NCBI GenBank assembly: GCA_033722555.1
Contig: JAWVYS010000002.1
Coordinates: 108,111-172,110 of the forward strand
DNA from: Brumimicrobium sp033722555
GTDB taxonomy: Bacteria > Bacteroidota > Bacteroidia > Flavobacteriales_D > Crocinitomicaceae
Direction of reading: 5' to 3'
Length of the DNA stretch: 64,000 nt
Part shown: positions 25,618 to 33,491 of the stretch, piece after piece
Numbering within the stretch: position 1 is the first letter of the stretch
Layout: every line of letters begins with the position of its first letter
Translations under genes and position numbers: made by a program
Notes under the pieces: model-generated
The model's database searches: none
Seen by the model: only the letters and a program-made list of their open reading frames with translations
Told to the model about the DNA's origin: nothing

Positions 25618-26717
25618 TGTTTCGAAATTATTTGTTCACAAGCACTACTTGTAAAATATTTATCTGCTATAATTATCCCTAAAGAAGCTGCTTTCAACCA
25701 GTCCTCACAGGCCTTGTCTGAAAGTCTAAGCATTTCATAAGCGACACCTCTGTTATAATAAGCCGAACCCAGAGTCTCATCTTTTGCAATGGCCAGACTC
25801 GCAAATTCAACAGCTTTTTGAAAATCTTCCTTTTTCAGAAAAACACTTGCTATATTATTATAAGCCGAAGCGTAATCCTTGTTTAGTCTGACGGCCTCTT
25901 CGAAATCTTTCTGAGCACCATCAAGGTCTCCACTTTCGAACCGAGAATAACCTCTGTTATTATAAATAAGGTAATTCGAGTTGTCTAAAGCGATGGCTTT
26001 ATTATATGCAAGGATTGCATTCTTATAATCGCCCTTTAATCTATAGGCACTTCCGAGGTTGTTGTGTGCAATAATCAACTGGGGATTAGCCAGGATAGCT
26101 TTTTTGTAATCTGCAATAGCTTCATCGAGGTTATCCGATTTTCTGTAAGCACTACCCCTGTCGTTATAGGCATCCGCAAAATTCTTTTTCCGATTAATAG
26201 CCTCGGAAAAGTCCAGTATGGCTTGCTCGTAATTTTGCAGTTTAAAATTCTGAATCCCCTTCTGATAATGATAATTTTCATTTTCTGCATTATAGATTAT
26301 CGCATCGGAAAAAAACTGTATCGCTTTTTCGGGTTCATCCTTGTTTGCTGCGAGCAGACCCAGTTCAAAATATATTTTATCTGCCGTCGGATTAAGTCTA
26401 AGTACTTCTTTGAAGTCGGATTCAGCTTCGCTCGTTGATTTCAGGGCAAGATTTGTATACGCCCGATTATTGTATGCTTTTTCAAAATCAGGAGCAAGCT
26501 GAATCGCCCGCGTAAAACTTTCCTTTGCCTTTTCGAATTGTTTCATTTCATAGGCAGAGATTCCGTCATTATACGCCTTTTGTGCTTCCGGGTCAATACC
26601 CGACGAATCAATCTCCACATTTTTGGCCACCACCATCTTCACAGAATCCTGTTGACCAAACGAGACCGAGATCTGTAAAAAAATACATATGCAAATAATA
26701 GGTCTAATCAGTTTCAT
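25614..26717 (-). CDS. Exported TPR-repeat protein
   Basis: The 367-aa protein has a signal peptide (IICICIFLQISVSFGQ) and about nine consecutive TPR units covering residues 43-350, for example AYNNRAYTNLALKSTSEAES, ADAYNDRGSAYRKSDNLDEA and YASAYNNIASVFLKKEDF. It is a periplasmic scaffold by prediction. It is transcribed just ahead of, and overlapping, the OmpA/PD40 gene, so the two probably act in the same envelope complex. Confidence 0.85.
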   Translation of the reverse strand: MKLIRPIICICIFLQISVSFGQQDSVKMVVAKNVEIDSSGIDPEAQKAYNDGISAYEMKQFEKAKESFTRAIQLAPDFEKAYNNRAYTNLALKSTSEAESDFKEVLRLNPTADKIYFELGLLAANKDEPEKAIQFFSDAIIYNAENENYHYQKGIQNFKLQNYEQAILDFSEAINRKKNFADAYNDRGSAYRKSDNLDEAIADYKKAILANPQLIIAHNNLGSAYRLKGDYKNAILAYNKAIALDNSNYLIYNNRGYSRFESGDLDGAQKDFEEAVRLNKDYASAYNNIASVFLKKEDFQKAVEFASLAIAKDETLGSAYYNRGVAYEMLRLSDKACEDWLKAASLGIIIADKYFTSSACEQIISKQ

Positions 26718-26820
26718 ACGAGTCGTTTGTCAAAAAACAATGCAATATAAACCTTTTTTAGAGAAATTAAGTACTGTAATCAAACGCCATATTATTACCA
26801 AAATCAAAAATCCGGCTTGT

Positions 26821-27273
26821 TCAACTCATTTCTTCCAGCTGTTTGCATCTGCATAACTCCAAGCCGAAGGGGCAAAAATCGTAATCGAAATCACAAAAAT
26901 CGATGATCTGTGTATCGCGGGGGTTGAAGGAAAATTCATCCTCCCAGATGTCGTGCAGTAACTCATATTTCACTTTGACCTGAATCTTTTCAGGGAAGTC
27001 AAGGATAAATCCATAAGCACTGAGTATTTTTTCCAAATGCAGAAATATAAGTTCCATTTGCACTTTCGAAAGTTTAGATCCAGGTGGAAGAATATATTTT
27101 TCTATTCCAACAATCCTCGATAAAGGAATCGCTGAGCAGGAACATCGGTCCTGTTCAAATTCCATCCATATTTCATCCGGATCTTCATCATCTTCCCCCA
27201 GCGTTGAAAAATCAGGCAGATCTTGAATCATACTTTCCAGATCTTCTAGCAGTTGGTCGACATAGCGGTTCAT
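26821..27273 (-). CDS. Acidic cysteine-containing protein, not recognised
   Basis: The 150-aa product has no signal peptide or membrane segment. It is very acidic at the N-terminus (FSTLGEDDEDPDEIWMEFEQ). Cysteines cluster in DRCSCSAIPL (42-51) and near the C-terminus in FCDFDYDFCPFGLELCRCKQ. Six or seven cysteines in a cytosolic-looking protein suggest a bound metal or cluster, but no family was recognised. It is flanked by gaps of 103 and 57 bp on the same strand as its neighbours. Confidence 0.6.
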   Translation of the reverse strand: MNRYVDQLLEDLESMIQDLPDFSTLGEDDEDPDEIWMEFEQDRCSCSAIPLSRIVGIEKYILPPGSKLSKVQMELIFLHLEKILSAYGFILDFPEKIQVKVKYELLHDIWEDEFSFNPRDTQIIDFCDFDYDFCPFGLELCRCKQLEEMS

Positions 27274-27330
27274 GATGGTAGTGTTTGGAAACCCAATTTA
27301 AAACAAATGAAGGAGAAAAAAAAATTGAAT

Positions 27331-28104
27331 TCAAAAGTATCGAAGAACGAAATGTTCCTTTTCCTTGGTAGGGTTTTTCATAATCACACCAATTTTGAAA
27401 AGATCCATAGTCAGGTGATACCTTTTATCCTTTTTAAGTTTTTTCCAAGCACTAAGCATATCCGAACTCCAGCGGATATCGTCCAAAATAAAAATCGTAT
27501 GCGGGTGGGTTATTTTATCCAGACCTTCGAGGAGTTCAAAAAGTTTATCTCCGCGGTGATCACCATCTATGAAAACCAAATCGAATATTTCGTTTTGATT
27601 TGTGCGGAGATAGTCGCTGAATGTCGTGTTTTCAAACGAGACATTCGTGAAATTTGTTTTGCTGAAGTATTTCTTTGCCACGGAAGAAGTTTCTCCGCAT
27701 CCATCCACTGTGGTGAGTGCAGAGTCAGGACTACCGGCTTTGAGCATGAATGTACCGATACCCAACGAAGTACCGAGTTCAAGAATCTTTTTCGGCTTAT
27801 AGTGTCGGGCTATTCTGTATAACAGATAACCGGTTTTTTGACGGGTACCCGAGATCCTTGCAATGTCGCTCACCTTCCTCAAATCACCCAACTTTCTCGA
27901 TCCTGCACCATAATCCGTAATCCGAATCCGGGAATTATCTTTTAAAAAAATATGTGAATACCGTTTGAAAGCCTCGGATACATCAGCAGGGATTTTCTGA
28001 GTAAGGCATTCGTCTACAAACTCATAAACAAACGGGGAATGAATTCCGTGCCTGCCTTTTGCTTTAAGTTTATAATTTATATATTCACCAAGAATTTTCA
28101 ACAT
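27331..28104 (-). CDS. Class I SAM-dependent O-methyltransferase-like protein
   Basis: The 257-aa protein has a Rossmann methyltransferase core. Motif I is KILELGTSLGIGTFMLKAG (about 95-113). TTVDGCGETSSVAKKYF follows, then DLVFIDGDHRGDKLFELLEG as in the Methyltransf_24 / O-methyltransferase 3 group. The N-terminal KLKAKGRHGIHSPFVYEFVD is typical of a Bacteroidota subfamily. The substrate is unknown. It diverges from the DUF4301 gene. Confidence 0.85.
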   Translation of the reverse strand: MLKILGEYINYKLKAKGRHGIHSPFVYEFVDECLTQKIPADVSEAFKRYSHIFLKDNSRIRITDYGAGSRKLGDLRKVSDIARISGTRQKTGYLLYRIARHYKPKKILELGTSLGIGTFMLKAGSPDSALTTVDGCGETSSVAKKYFSKTNFTNVSFENTTFSDYLRTNQNEIFDLVFIDGDHRGDKLFELLEGLDKITHPHTIFILDDIRWSSDMLSAWKKLKKDKRYHLTMDLFKIGVIMKNPTKEKEHFVLRYF

Positions 28105-28162
28105 ATCATGGACGAAATTAAGTTAATTTCGTAATGGATCAAATAAAATCTTTATTACCGTT

Positions 28163-29563
28163 ATGACCTCTGATACAGAAATAGAGAAGCAGCGAGCGCT
28201 TGTCTTCAGTGAACAACCTGAAATTCGTTTGGTAAGCCCTTGCAAGCTAAATGAGGGGATTATCAGGCATTCTTCTTTTGAACAGAAAAAATATGTCATG
28301 AAATTCCTTCGATCGGATGAGGAGGTTAAGTTTTTCATTCCGGCGTCAGGATCAGGGTCGAGAATGTTTCAGTTCCTGTATGATTTTTTGGAAAACCCAA
28401 ATGAGGAAAACAGAAGTAAGACTGAAAAATTTCTCAATGCTATAGAGGAATTTCCTTTTTTTGAATTGCTCCCATATGACTTAAAGCAAAAGGTAAGGGA
28501 TTACGATGTCAATTTGGATGAATTTGTCGCTTATTTACTTAAGGAGGACGGACTTAATTTGGGTGCTCTTCCGAAAGGGCTTTTACCCTTTCACCGCTCT
28601 CGTAGTTTTGTGCTGAATGCCTTTCAGGAACAATTATTACAGGGTATAAGGATCAAAGAGCAGCCGGTAAAGTTTCATTTTACGATCAACGGAAACTTCG
28701 AAGACCGCATATTGTCTTCGCTTGATTCGATCAGGCAATTAACGGCCAGACACTGCGATATTTCATGTTCAACACAGGATCCTTCTACAGATGCAATAGC
28801 TTTTGATCATGAACAGAATGTTATTTTAAAAGCTGACGGTTCAATACTTAAACGCCCCTCCGGACATGGTGCACTTCTGAAAAATCTGAACGCTGAACAG
28901 GGAGACGTAATCTTTATCAAGAACATAGATAATATACAACACGAATCAAACGCGGAAAATTCCATTGAAAACCTGCGGTATCTGGGAGGCCTGTTACAGG
29001 AATTCAGGGAGTCATTGAAAACTCTGTCAAGTGCAGATGACAAAAGAAATAAATTAAAGGTACTGAACGAGGAATTTCAGTTCATGGACAGAAATACCGA
29101 TTTTGAAAAAATGACTGAAAACGACATACATACCTTGATCAATAAGCCTGTACGCGTTTGCGGAATGGTAAAAAATGAGGGACAACCCGGAGGTGGTCCT
29201 TTCTGGGTTGAGGAGAAAGGTGAGCGCTCGAAACAGATTGTAGAAAAATCTCAGATAAAAATGAAAGGTGAGCAATACCGTCTTATGGTTCAGAGTCAGT
29301 ATTTCAACCCCGTATTAATGGCTATCTCCACGAAAGACCTGCAAGGAAATAAGCTTGATCTAAACAAATATGCGGATCAAAGTAAGTACTTTATAGTTAA
29401 CAAAAAACACGAGGGGCAGCCCATTAAGTTTATGGAAAGACCGGGGTTGTGGAATGGAAGCATGCATTACTGGCTGAGTATTTTTGTAGAGGTTCCCTCA
29501 GAAACATTCACTCCGGTCAAGACTGTCCTTGACCTGTTGGATAAGCCTCATAAAGAGGACTAA
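28163..29563 (+). CDS. DUF4301 family protein
   Basis: The 466-aa soluble protein is recognised as DUF4301 from VKFFIPASGSGSRMFQFLYD near the N-terminus (a nucleotidyltransferase-like GSGSRM loop). Other family-typical segments are LLPFHRSRSFVLNAFQEQLL, RPSGHGALLKNLNAEQGDVI, FIKNIDNIQHES and the C-terminal MERPGLWNGSMHYWLSIFVE. The G-x-G-x-R motif and HGALLKNLN resemble sugar-nucleotide pyrophosphorylases, so a sugar-phosphate role is possible but undemonstrated. The gene overlaps the convergent small ORF by 4 bp. Confidence 0.88.
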   Translation: MTSDTEIEKQRALVFSEQPEIRLVSPCKLNEGIIRHSSFEQKKYVMKFLRSDEEVKFFIPASGSGSRMFQFLYDFLENPNEENRSKTEKFLNAIEEFPFFELLPYDLKQKVRDYDVNLDEFVAYLLKEDGLNLGALPKGLLPFHRSRSFVLNAFQEQLLQGIRIKEQPVKFHFTINGNFEDRILSSLDSIRQLTARHCDISCSTQDPSTDAIAFDHEQNVILKADGSILKRPSGHGALLKNLNAEQGDVIFIKNIDNIQHESNAENSIENLRYLGGLLQEFRESLKTLSSADDKRNKLKVLNEEFQFMDRNTDFEKMTENDIHTLINKPVRVCGMVKNEGQPGGGPFWVEEKGERSKQIVEKSQIKMKGEQYRLMVQSQYFNPVLMAISTKDLQGNKLDLNKYADQSKYFIVNKKHEGQPIKFMERPGLWNGSMHYWLSIFVEVPSETFTPVKTVLDLLDKPHKED

Positions 29564-29766
29564 AAAACGGTATATAAAAAGGTGAGCAACAGTCCTGAAA
29601 CGAGAAGTAAGAGTGTGATAATTGCGGTAAATTCTCTTTTTTTTCTTTGATACTTCACTGATTTGATTCGAAGTAATTTAGCGCGGGTTCTTTTCGGAAA
29701 TCCTTTCAGTACATCTTTCTTTGACTGTTTTACACCCCCGATAAAATGATCTTCATCCGTACTCAT
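29560..29766 (-). CDS. Small basic single-pass membrane protein
   Basis: The 68-aa open frame has an acidic start (MSTDEDHFIGG), a very basic middle (KGFPKRTRAKLLRIKSVKYQ) and one C-terminal transmembrane helix (AIITLLLLVSGLLLTFLYTV). The amphipathic layout and lack of overlap with larger genes favour a real gene. No family was recognised. Confidence 0.55.
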   Translation of the reverse strand: MSTDEDHFIGGVKQSKKDVLKGFPKRTRAKLLRIKSVKYQRKKREFTAIITLLLLVSGLLLTFLYTVF

Positions 29767-29805
29767 ACAACTAAATTAGCTTTTTTAGTAGAAATAAACA
29801 AATGA

Positions 29806-30840
29806 TTATCCGTGAGATAAACGTTTTAAACAACCATTTTCAATCCGTAATTCTGAAGGAACGTTATCCTTGTAGAGCATACCTGTACCAAGTCCCTGTG
29901 GCAATTCAATATCATAAGTACTCGTAAACTGAGCAATTGCATCCAACCCGATATTGGATTCCAGGGCACTTGTTATCCACCAGGATATTTTACGTTCTTC
30001 AGCAAGTTCAATCCATTCCCTTGTTGAGTGAAATCCCCCAACCAGGCTAAGTTTCAGGATGATAAACTGAGGCAGGATTTTATCCAGCATTTCAGTTTTA
30101 GCCTTTATGTCGTGGAGTCCGATAAGTTCTTCATCCAAAGCGATAGGTACAGGGCTCGATTCACACAGTTTTTTCATTTCACGCCACTGACCCTGTTTTA
30201 TGGGTTGTTCAATCGAATGCAAGTCATATTCAGACAGTCTGGTTAATTTTGCCATCGCCTCCGGTGGTGTAAAGGCGCCGTTAGCATCTACTCGCAGTGT
30301 GATTTCACGGGAAGAATAATTTTTTCTGATCTCCTCAAGTATCTCAAGTTCCTTGCTGAAATCAATGGCTCCGATTTTCATTTTTATGCATGAAAATCCT
30401 TCAGAAATTTTATCCTTAATCTGATCCTTAATGAATTCGGGATCACCCATCCAGATGAGGCCATTAATTGGTATTGATTTTTCGCCTCGGGTAAAGGCAG
30501 AATCATAATAAATTCTTTTACCTCCGTTCTTAAAATCCAGAAGAGCCATTTCCAACCCAAAAAGAATGGAGGGAAACTCCTTGATTTCAGTTAATTGAGT
30601 GCTGTACTTTTCAATATTCAGTACCACTTCTTTTAATTTCTCCTCGTAAGCTGAGTCGTTCAAATAATCGGGTGATAATCCCGGTATCACACTGCATTCG
30701 CCTATTCCTTTAATTGCCGGTTCATTCTCATCCCATATATAAATAAACCATGATTTTTTTTCGTTGAGTACTCCCCGACTCGTACCTGCAGGTCTGAAAA
30801 AATGAAAAATTCTTTTTTCTATGGAAGCCGCTAATTGCAT
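29806..30840 (-). CDS. menC: o-Succinylbenzoate synthase (menaquinone pathway)
   Basis: The 344-aa enolase-superfamily enzyme dehydrates SHCHC to o-succinylbenzoate. The active-site lysine pair is in SCIKMKIGAIDF. Metal-binding acids are in LRVDANGAFTPPEAM, in LHSIEQPI and in IALDEELIGL. The second lysine is in FIILKLSLVGGFHSTREW. The start overlaps the menA stop by about 10 bp, so the two menaquinone genes are coupled. OSB synthases are hard to separate from dipeptide epimerases by motif alone; the menA neighbour settles it. Confidence 0.92.
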   Translation of the reverse strand: MQLAASIEKRIFHFFRPAGTSRGVLNEKKSWFIYIWDENEPAIKGIGECSVIPGLSPDYLNDSAYEEKLKEVVLNIEKYSTQLTEIKEFPSILFGLEMALLDFKNGGKRIYYDSAFTRGEKSIPINGLIWMGDPEFIKDQIKDKISEGFSCIKMKIGAIDFSKELEILEEIRKNYSSREITLRVDANGAFTPPEAMAKLTRLSEYDLHSIEQPIKQGQWREMKKLCESSPVPIALDEELIGLHDIKAKTEMLDKILPQFIILKLSLVGGFHSTREWIELAEERKISWWITSALESNIGLDAIAQFTSTYDIELPQGLGTGMLYKDNVPSELRIENGCLKRLSHG

Positions 30841-31733
30841 AACAAAGATGATATCATAAATAACAAAGAAATACCAAATGTGGAAAGAGCAACTTTTTTC
30901 AATTCAGGATCCAGATCTCCCGGATCTTTGGTTCTCCAAACGGTATTCAGATGTCTCAAAAGAATTATAAAAGGAAGAAGTCCTATCAAGCTGAGGTACC
31001 ATTCATTCCATTGAATAAAAAACAGATAGGATAAAAAAGACAGTATAATCAAGGAAGAATGATATTTTTTAGCATTTACAAATCCCATTGATACCACCAT
31101 CGTTCTCTTTCCAACAGCAGCGTCGTTAAGGTGATCACGCATATTGTTGAGATTTAACACCGCAACACTGAGTAAACCAATAGTAACTGCAAGAGGAAAA
31201 ATTTCGGGGTCTATACGTTTCGAATAAAGGGTGTAAACGCCTAACACGCTTACAAGACCGAAGAATATAAACACCATTAGATCGCCAAAACCACTATAAC
31301 CATAGGCCCTTTTTCCGACGGTGTATGTTATTGCGGCAAGAATACATGCAACTGCAAGAACTACGTATGTCCAGACCACCGCTGAAGGCATGTCACGCGT
31401 ACCTATCAAAATTAAAGGAATAGCGGTAGCCAAAGAAAGTAACGACATTACAATTATTGCCGTGATCATCTGCTTTTGAGAAATCTCTCCGGACTGTATC
31501 GCACGTTGCGGTCCGATTCTCCCTTCATTATCGGCTCCCTTATAACTGTCGCCGAGATCGTTTGCGAAATTAGAAAGGATTTGAAGAAAAAGAGTTGTAA
31601 AAATAGCCAGTATGAAAATATTCGTATTCCAGTCGCCTTGTTTATATGCGGCGAAACTTCCGGCAATTATCCCCGATAGAGATAGAGGAAGTGTTCTCAA
31701 ACGTGCCGCATGGATCCAAGCTCTAATCATCAT
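30831..31733 (-). CDS. menA: 1,4-dihydroxy-2-naphthoate polyprenyltransferase
   Basis: UbiA-superfamily enzyme of about 300 aa that attaches the isoprenoid tail to DHNA at the membrane. It has eight to nine helices with aspartate motifs NFANDLGDSYKGADNEGRIG and NNMRDHLNDAAVGKRT. The N-terminal MIRAWIHAARLRTLPLSLSG is family-typical. The start is at ATG 31733 (or the adjacent 31730); the open frame extends to 31817 into a repeat copy and is not likely to be translated. Copy 1 of the 98-bp repeat ends 32 bp upstream of the start, so it may carry or affect the menA promoter. Confidence 0.95.
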   Translation of the reverse strand: MMIRAWIHAARLRTLPLSLSGIIAGSFAAYKQGDWNTNIFILAIFTTLFLQILSNFANDLGDSYKGADNEGRIGPQRAIQSGEISQKQMITAIIVMSLLSLATAIPLILIGTRDMPSAVVWTYVVLAVACILAAITYTVGKRAYGYSGFGDLMVFIFFGLVSVLGVYTLYSKRIDPEIFPLAVTIGLLSVAVLNLNNMRDHLNDAAVGKRTMVVSMGFVNAKKYHSSLIILSFLSYLFFIQWNEWYLSLIGLLPFIILLRHLNTVWRTKDPGDLDPELKKVALSTFGISLLFMISSLLCN

Positions 31734-31765
31734 ACAAAAATCAGTATTTTTTCGGACATATTTTG

Positions 31766-31863
31766 TAGTGACTAATTTGTAGGGCGTATATTTTTTCAAT
31801 GAAATCCAATTCGTCACTAAACCGAGCTTTACGATGGTGACGTCACTCCGGCACTAGTCACTC
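31766..31863. repeat. 98-bp direct repeat, copy 1
   Basis: The repeat is identical to 32396-32493 at 92 of 98 positions with no gap. Its ends are inverted: AGTGACTA (31767-31774) and TAGTCACT (31855-31862). An internal GTCACTA can pair with the left end to form a hairpin. It lies between menA and the four-helix-bundle gene. Confidence 0.95.
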
Positions 31864-31933
31864 TTTTAAATAAATCATTTCCTAATTAAACTTTTTCACT
31901 ATCTTAATTTACACAACCTAAAAATCTTACACC

Positions 31934-32296
31934 ATGAATGAAAATATCTTATCACAAAAATCTTTTAATTTCTCACTGGCAATCATCGCTTTATATAAAC
32001 AACTAAATAAAGAAAAAGAGTATGTCATGTCGAAGCAATTATTACGCAGTGCAACATCTATAGGAGCGAATATATATGAAGCTAATTATGGATGCAGCGC
32101 TAAAGATTTTGTTTATAAGTTAACCCTTTCAAGAAAGGAGGCGAATGAAAGTCTTTATTGGCTACAGTTATTACAATTGGCGAAATACATGAACGACCAA
32201 CAAGCAAAATGCCTCATAAAAGAATGTGAGGAAATCATGCGCATTTTAACAGCAAGCATTCAAACAGCAAAAAGAAATCACGGTATTTTAGATTAG
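31934..32296 (+). CDS. Four-helix-bundle protein (S23/IVS-encoded protein family)
   Basis: The 120-aa protein clearly belongs to the family encoded by 23S rRNA intervening sequences (PF05635/TIGR02436), also related to Avd of diversity-generating retroelements. Typical segments are SFNFSLAIIALYKQL, MSKQLLRSATSIGANIYEAN, FVYKLTLSRKEANESLYWLQ and CEEIMRILTASIQTAKRN. Family members form pentameric barrels and bind nucleic acid in Avd; the function of stand-alone copies is unknown. It lies on the strand opposite to its neighbours, its stop codon is inside a palindrome, and two 98-bp repeats bracket it. Confidence 0.95.
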   Translation: MNENILSQKSFNFSLAIIALYKQLNKEKEYVMSKQLLRSATSIGANIYEANYGCSAKDFVYKLTLSRKEANESLYWLQLLQLAKYMNDQQAKCLIKECEEIMRILTASIQTAKRNHGILD

Positions 32297-32360
32297 TCAC
32301 TAAATTTTAGTCTTGGGAAAGAGTATAACTTTATGGCCTGAGACAGGTTTTAGTGACTAA
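32293..32360 (+). other. Long hairpin overlapping the four-helix gene stop codon
   Basis: Twelve bases at 32293-32304 (TTAGTCACTAAA) are perfectly complementary to 32349-32360 (TTTAGTGACTAA). A further inner pairing of GTCTT with GAGAC is possible (32310-32314 with 32340-32344). The stop codon TAG (32294-32296) is within the left arm. There is no U-run, so it is not a classical terminator. Confidence 0.6.
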
Positions 32361-32395
32361 TGAATTAGTGACGGCGACTATGCTGGCGCTTGTCT

Positions 32396-32493
32396 TAGTG
32401 ACTAATTTGTAGGGCGAATATTTTTTCAGTGAAATCCAATTCGTCACTAAACAGAGCTTTGCGATAATGACGTCACTCCGGCACTAGTCACTC
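32396..32493. repeat. 98-bp direct repeat, copy 2
   Basis: Second copy, 630 bp from the first. Ends are AGTGACTA (32397-32404) and TAGTCACT (32485-32492). The right end overlaps the last codons and stop of xerD (minus strand), whose final Ser-Asp-stop is read from the repeat. Confidence 0.95.
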
Positions 32494-33395
32494 GCCCTCT
32501 TGTTCCTCGGATGGAAACTAATAATTGCCTCCCGAATGAATGACTTATCCAGATGCGTATAAATCTCGGTGGTTGTGATCGATTCATGACCCAACATTTC
32601 CTGAACGGCTCTCAGGTTTGCTCCTCCCTCAATAAGATGCGTTGCAAAAGAATGTCTGAATGTATGCGGACTTATCGTTTTCTTTAAACCGATTGAAGCA
32701 GAAAGGTCCTTTATGATCGTAAAAATCATAACTCTTGTAAGCTGTTTACCCCTTCTGTTCAAAAAAACAAAATCCTCATGTCCTTTTTGTATGTTCATAT
32801 GATTGCGTGTACCCTGAACATAGAACCCTATTTCTTTTTCCACACTCGGACTGACAGGAACAAGTCTCTCCTTATCGCCTTTACCGATAACCCGAATAAA
32901 CCCTTCCTTGAAAAAAATATGAGAGAATTTGAGGTTAATGAGTTCAGAAACCCGCAAACCACAGCTGTAAAGCGTTTCCAGCATTGCCTTGTTTCTGTGC
33001 CCCTCCGGTTTGCTAAGGTCCACTGCAGCGATTAGGCGATCAACTTCGTCAATGGTCAAAAAGACAGGTAGTTTTTTACCTATCCGCGGTAATTCCAGCA
33101 AAGCACTCGGATCATAATCCAGTTCACCCTCAAGGATGAGGAAATCATAGAATTGTTTGATACCACTGATAATGCGTGATTGACTCCTTGCCGACAAACC
33201 CAGATCATAGAGCGTGGCAAGAAAATCTTTCAGATGACTGATGTTTACTTCTAATGGATCAATGTTTTCAGGTAGACAAAAATCTTTCAGCTTTTCGATG
33301 TCACTCTGGTAGGCGAAAATAGAATTTTCAGCAAGTCCTCTCTCAATTTTAAGATAGTTCACAAAATTCTTGATTCGAATCTCCCAGGCTCTCAT
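32484..33395 (-). CDS. xerD: Tyrosine recombinase XerD-type
   Basis: The 303-aa protein has an N-terminal SAM-like core-binding domain (residues 3-90) and a tyrosine-recombinase catalytic domain. All catalytic residues are visible: R148 (SCGLRVSEL), K172 (GKGDKERLVP), H244-x2-R247 (HTFRHSFATHL), H270 (LGHESITTT) and Y279 (EIYTHLD). With XerC it should resolve chromosome dimers at dif. The C-terminus FHPRNKRASD is near normal length, but its last two residues and stop derive from the adjacent repeat. It could alternatively be named XerC; the two are hard to separate by eye. Confidence 0.9.
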   Translation of the reverse strand: MRAWEIRIKNFVNYLKIERGLAENSIFAYQSDIEKLKDFCLPENIDPLEVNISHLKDFLATLYDLGLSARSQSRIISGIKQFYDFLILEGELDYDPSALLELPRIGKKLPVFLTIDEVDRLIAAVDLSKPEGHRNKAMLETLYSCGLRVSELINLKFSHIFFKEGFIRVIGKGDKERLVPVSPSVEKEIGFYVQGTRNHMNIQKGHEDFVFLNRRGKQLTRVMIFTIIKDLSASIGLKKTISPHTFRHSFATHLIEGGANLRAVQEMLGHESITTTEIYTHLDKSFIREAIISFHPRNKRASD

Positions 33396-33491
33396 AAACG
33401 GTAAAAATAAATAATTTGCCGCTTTGATTTAAAAATTTAGTTCTTTTGAAAAATTGTATTTTTATATCATTTAATCTACTTTTCTTCAGGA

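Larger units (their letters stand above)
31766..32493 (+). mobile_element. Candidate small mobile element: four-helix-bundle gene between 98-bp repeats
   Basis: A 728-bp unit consists of repeat copy 1, a gene for a four-helix-bundle protein, a 3' hairpin and repeat copy 2. The 11-nt palindromic unit TTAGTSACTAA, or part of it, occurs at least nine times here, in both orientations. I did not notice it elsewhere in the window. No transposase, reverse transcriptase or integrase lies inside. It is inserted between xerD and menA, which would otherwise be adjacent on the minus strand. Mobility is inferred from the repeat structure; no empty site is available for comparison. Confidence 0.55.

Noticed and set aside
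27253..27822. 189-codon frame antisense to the methyltransferase gene
   Set aside because: Composition and position mark it as a shadow of the methyltransferase coding frame.
31934..32296. Diversity-generating retroelement accessory gene (Avd)
   Set aside because: No reverse transcriptase, template repeat or variable repeat is present in the flanking sequence.
31934..32296. 23S rRNA intervening sequence
   Set aside because: The flanks are xerD and menA, not rRNA; the protein family is shared but the setting is not.
31766..32493. CRISPR-like array from the repeated TTAGTGAC words
   Set aside because: Repeats are not regularly spaced, occur in both orientations and include a coding gene; no cas genes nearby.
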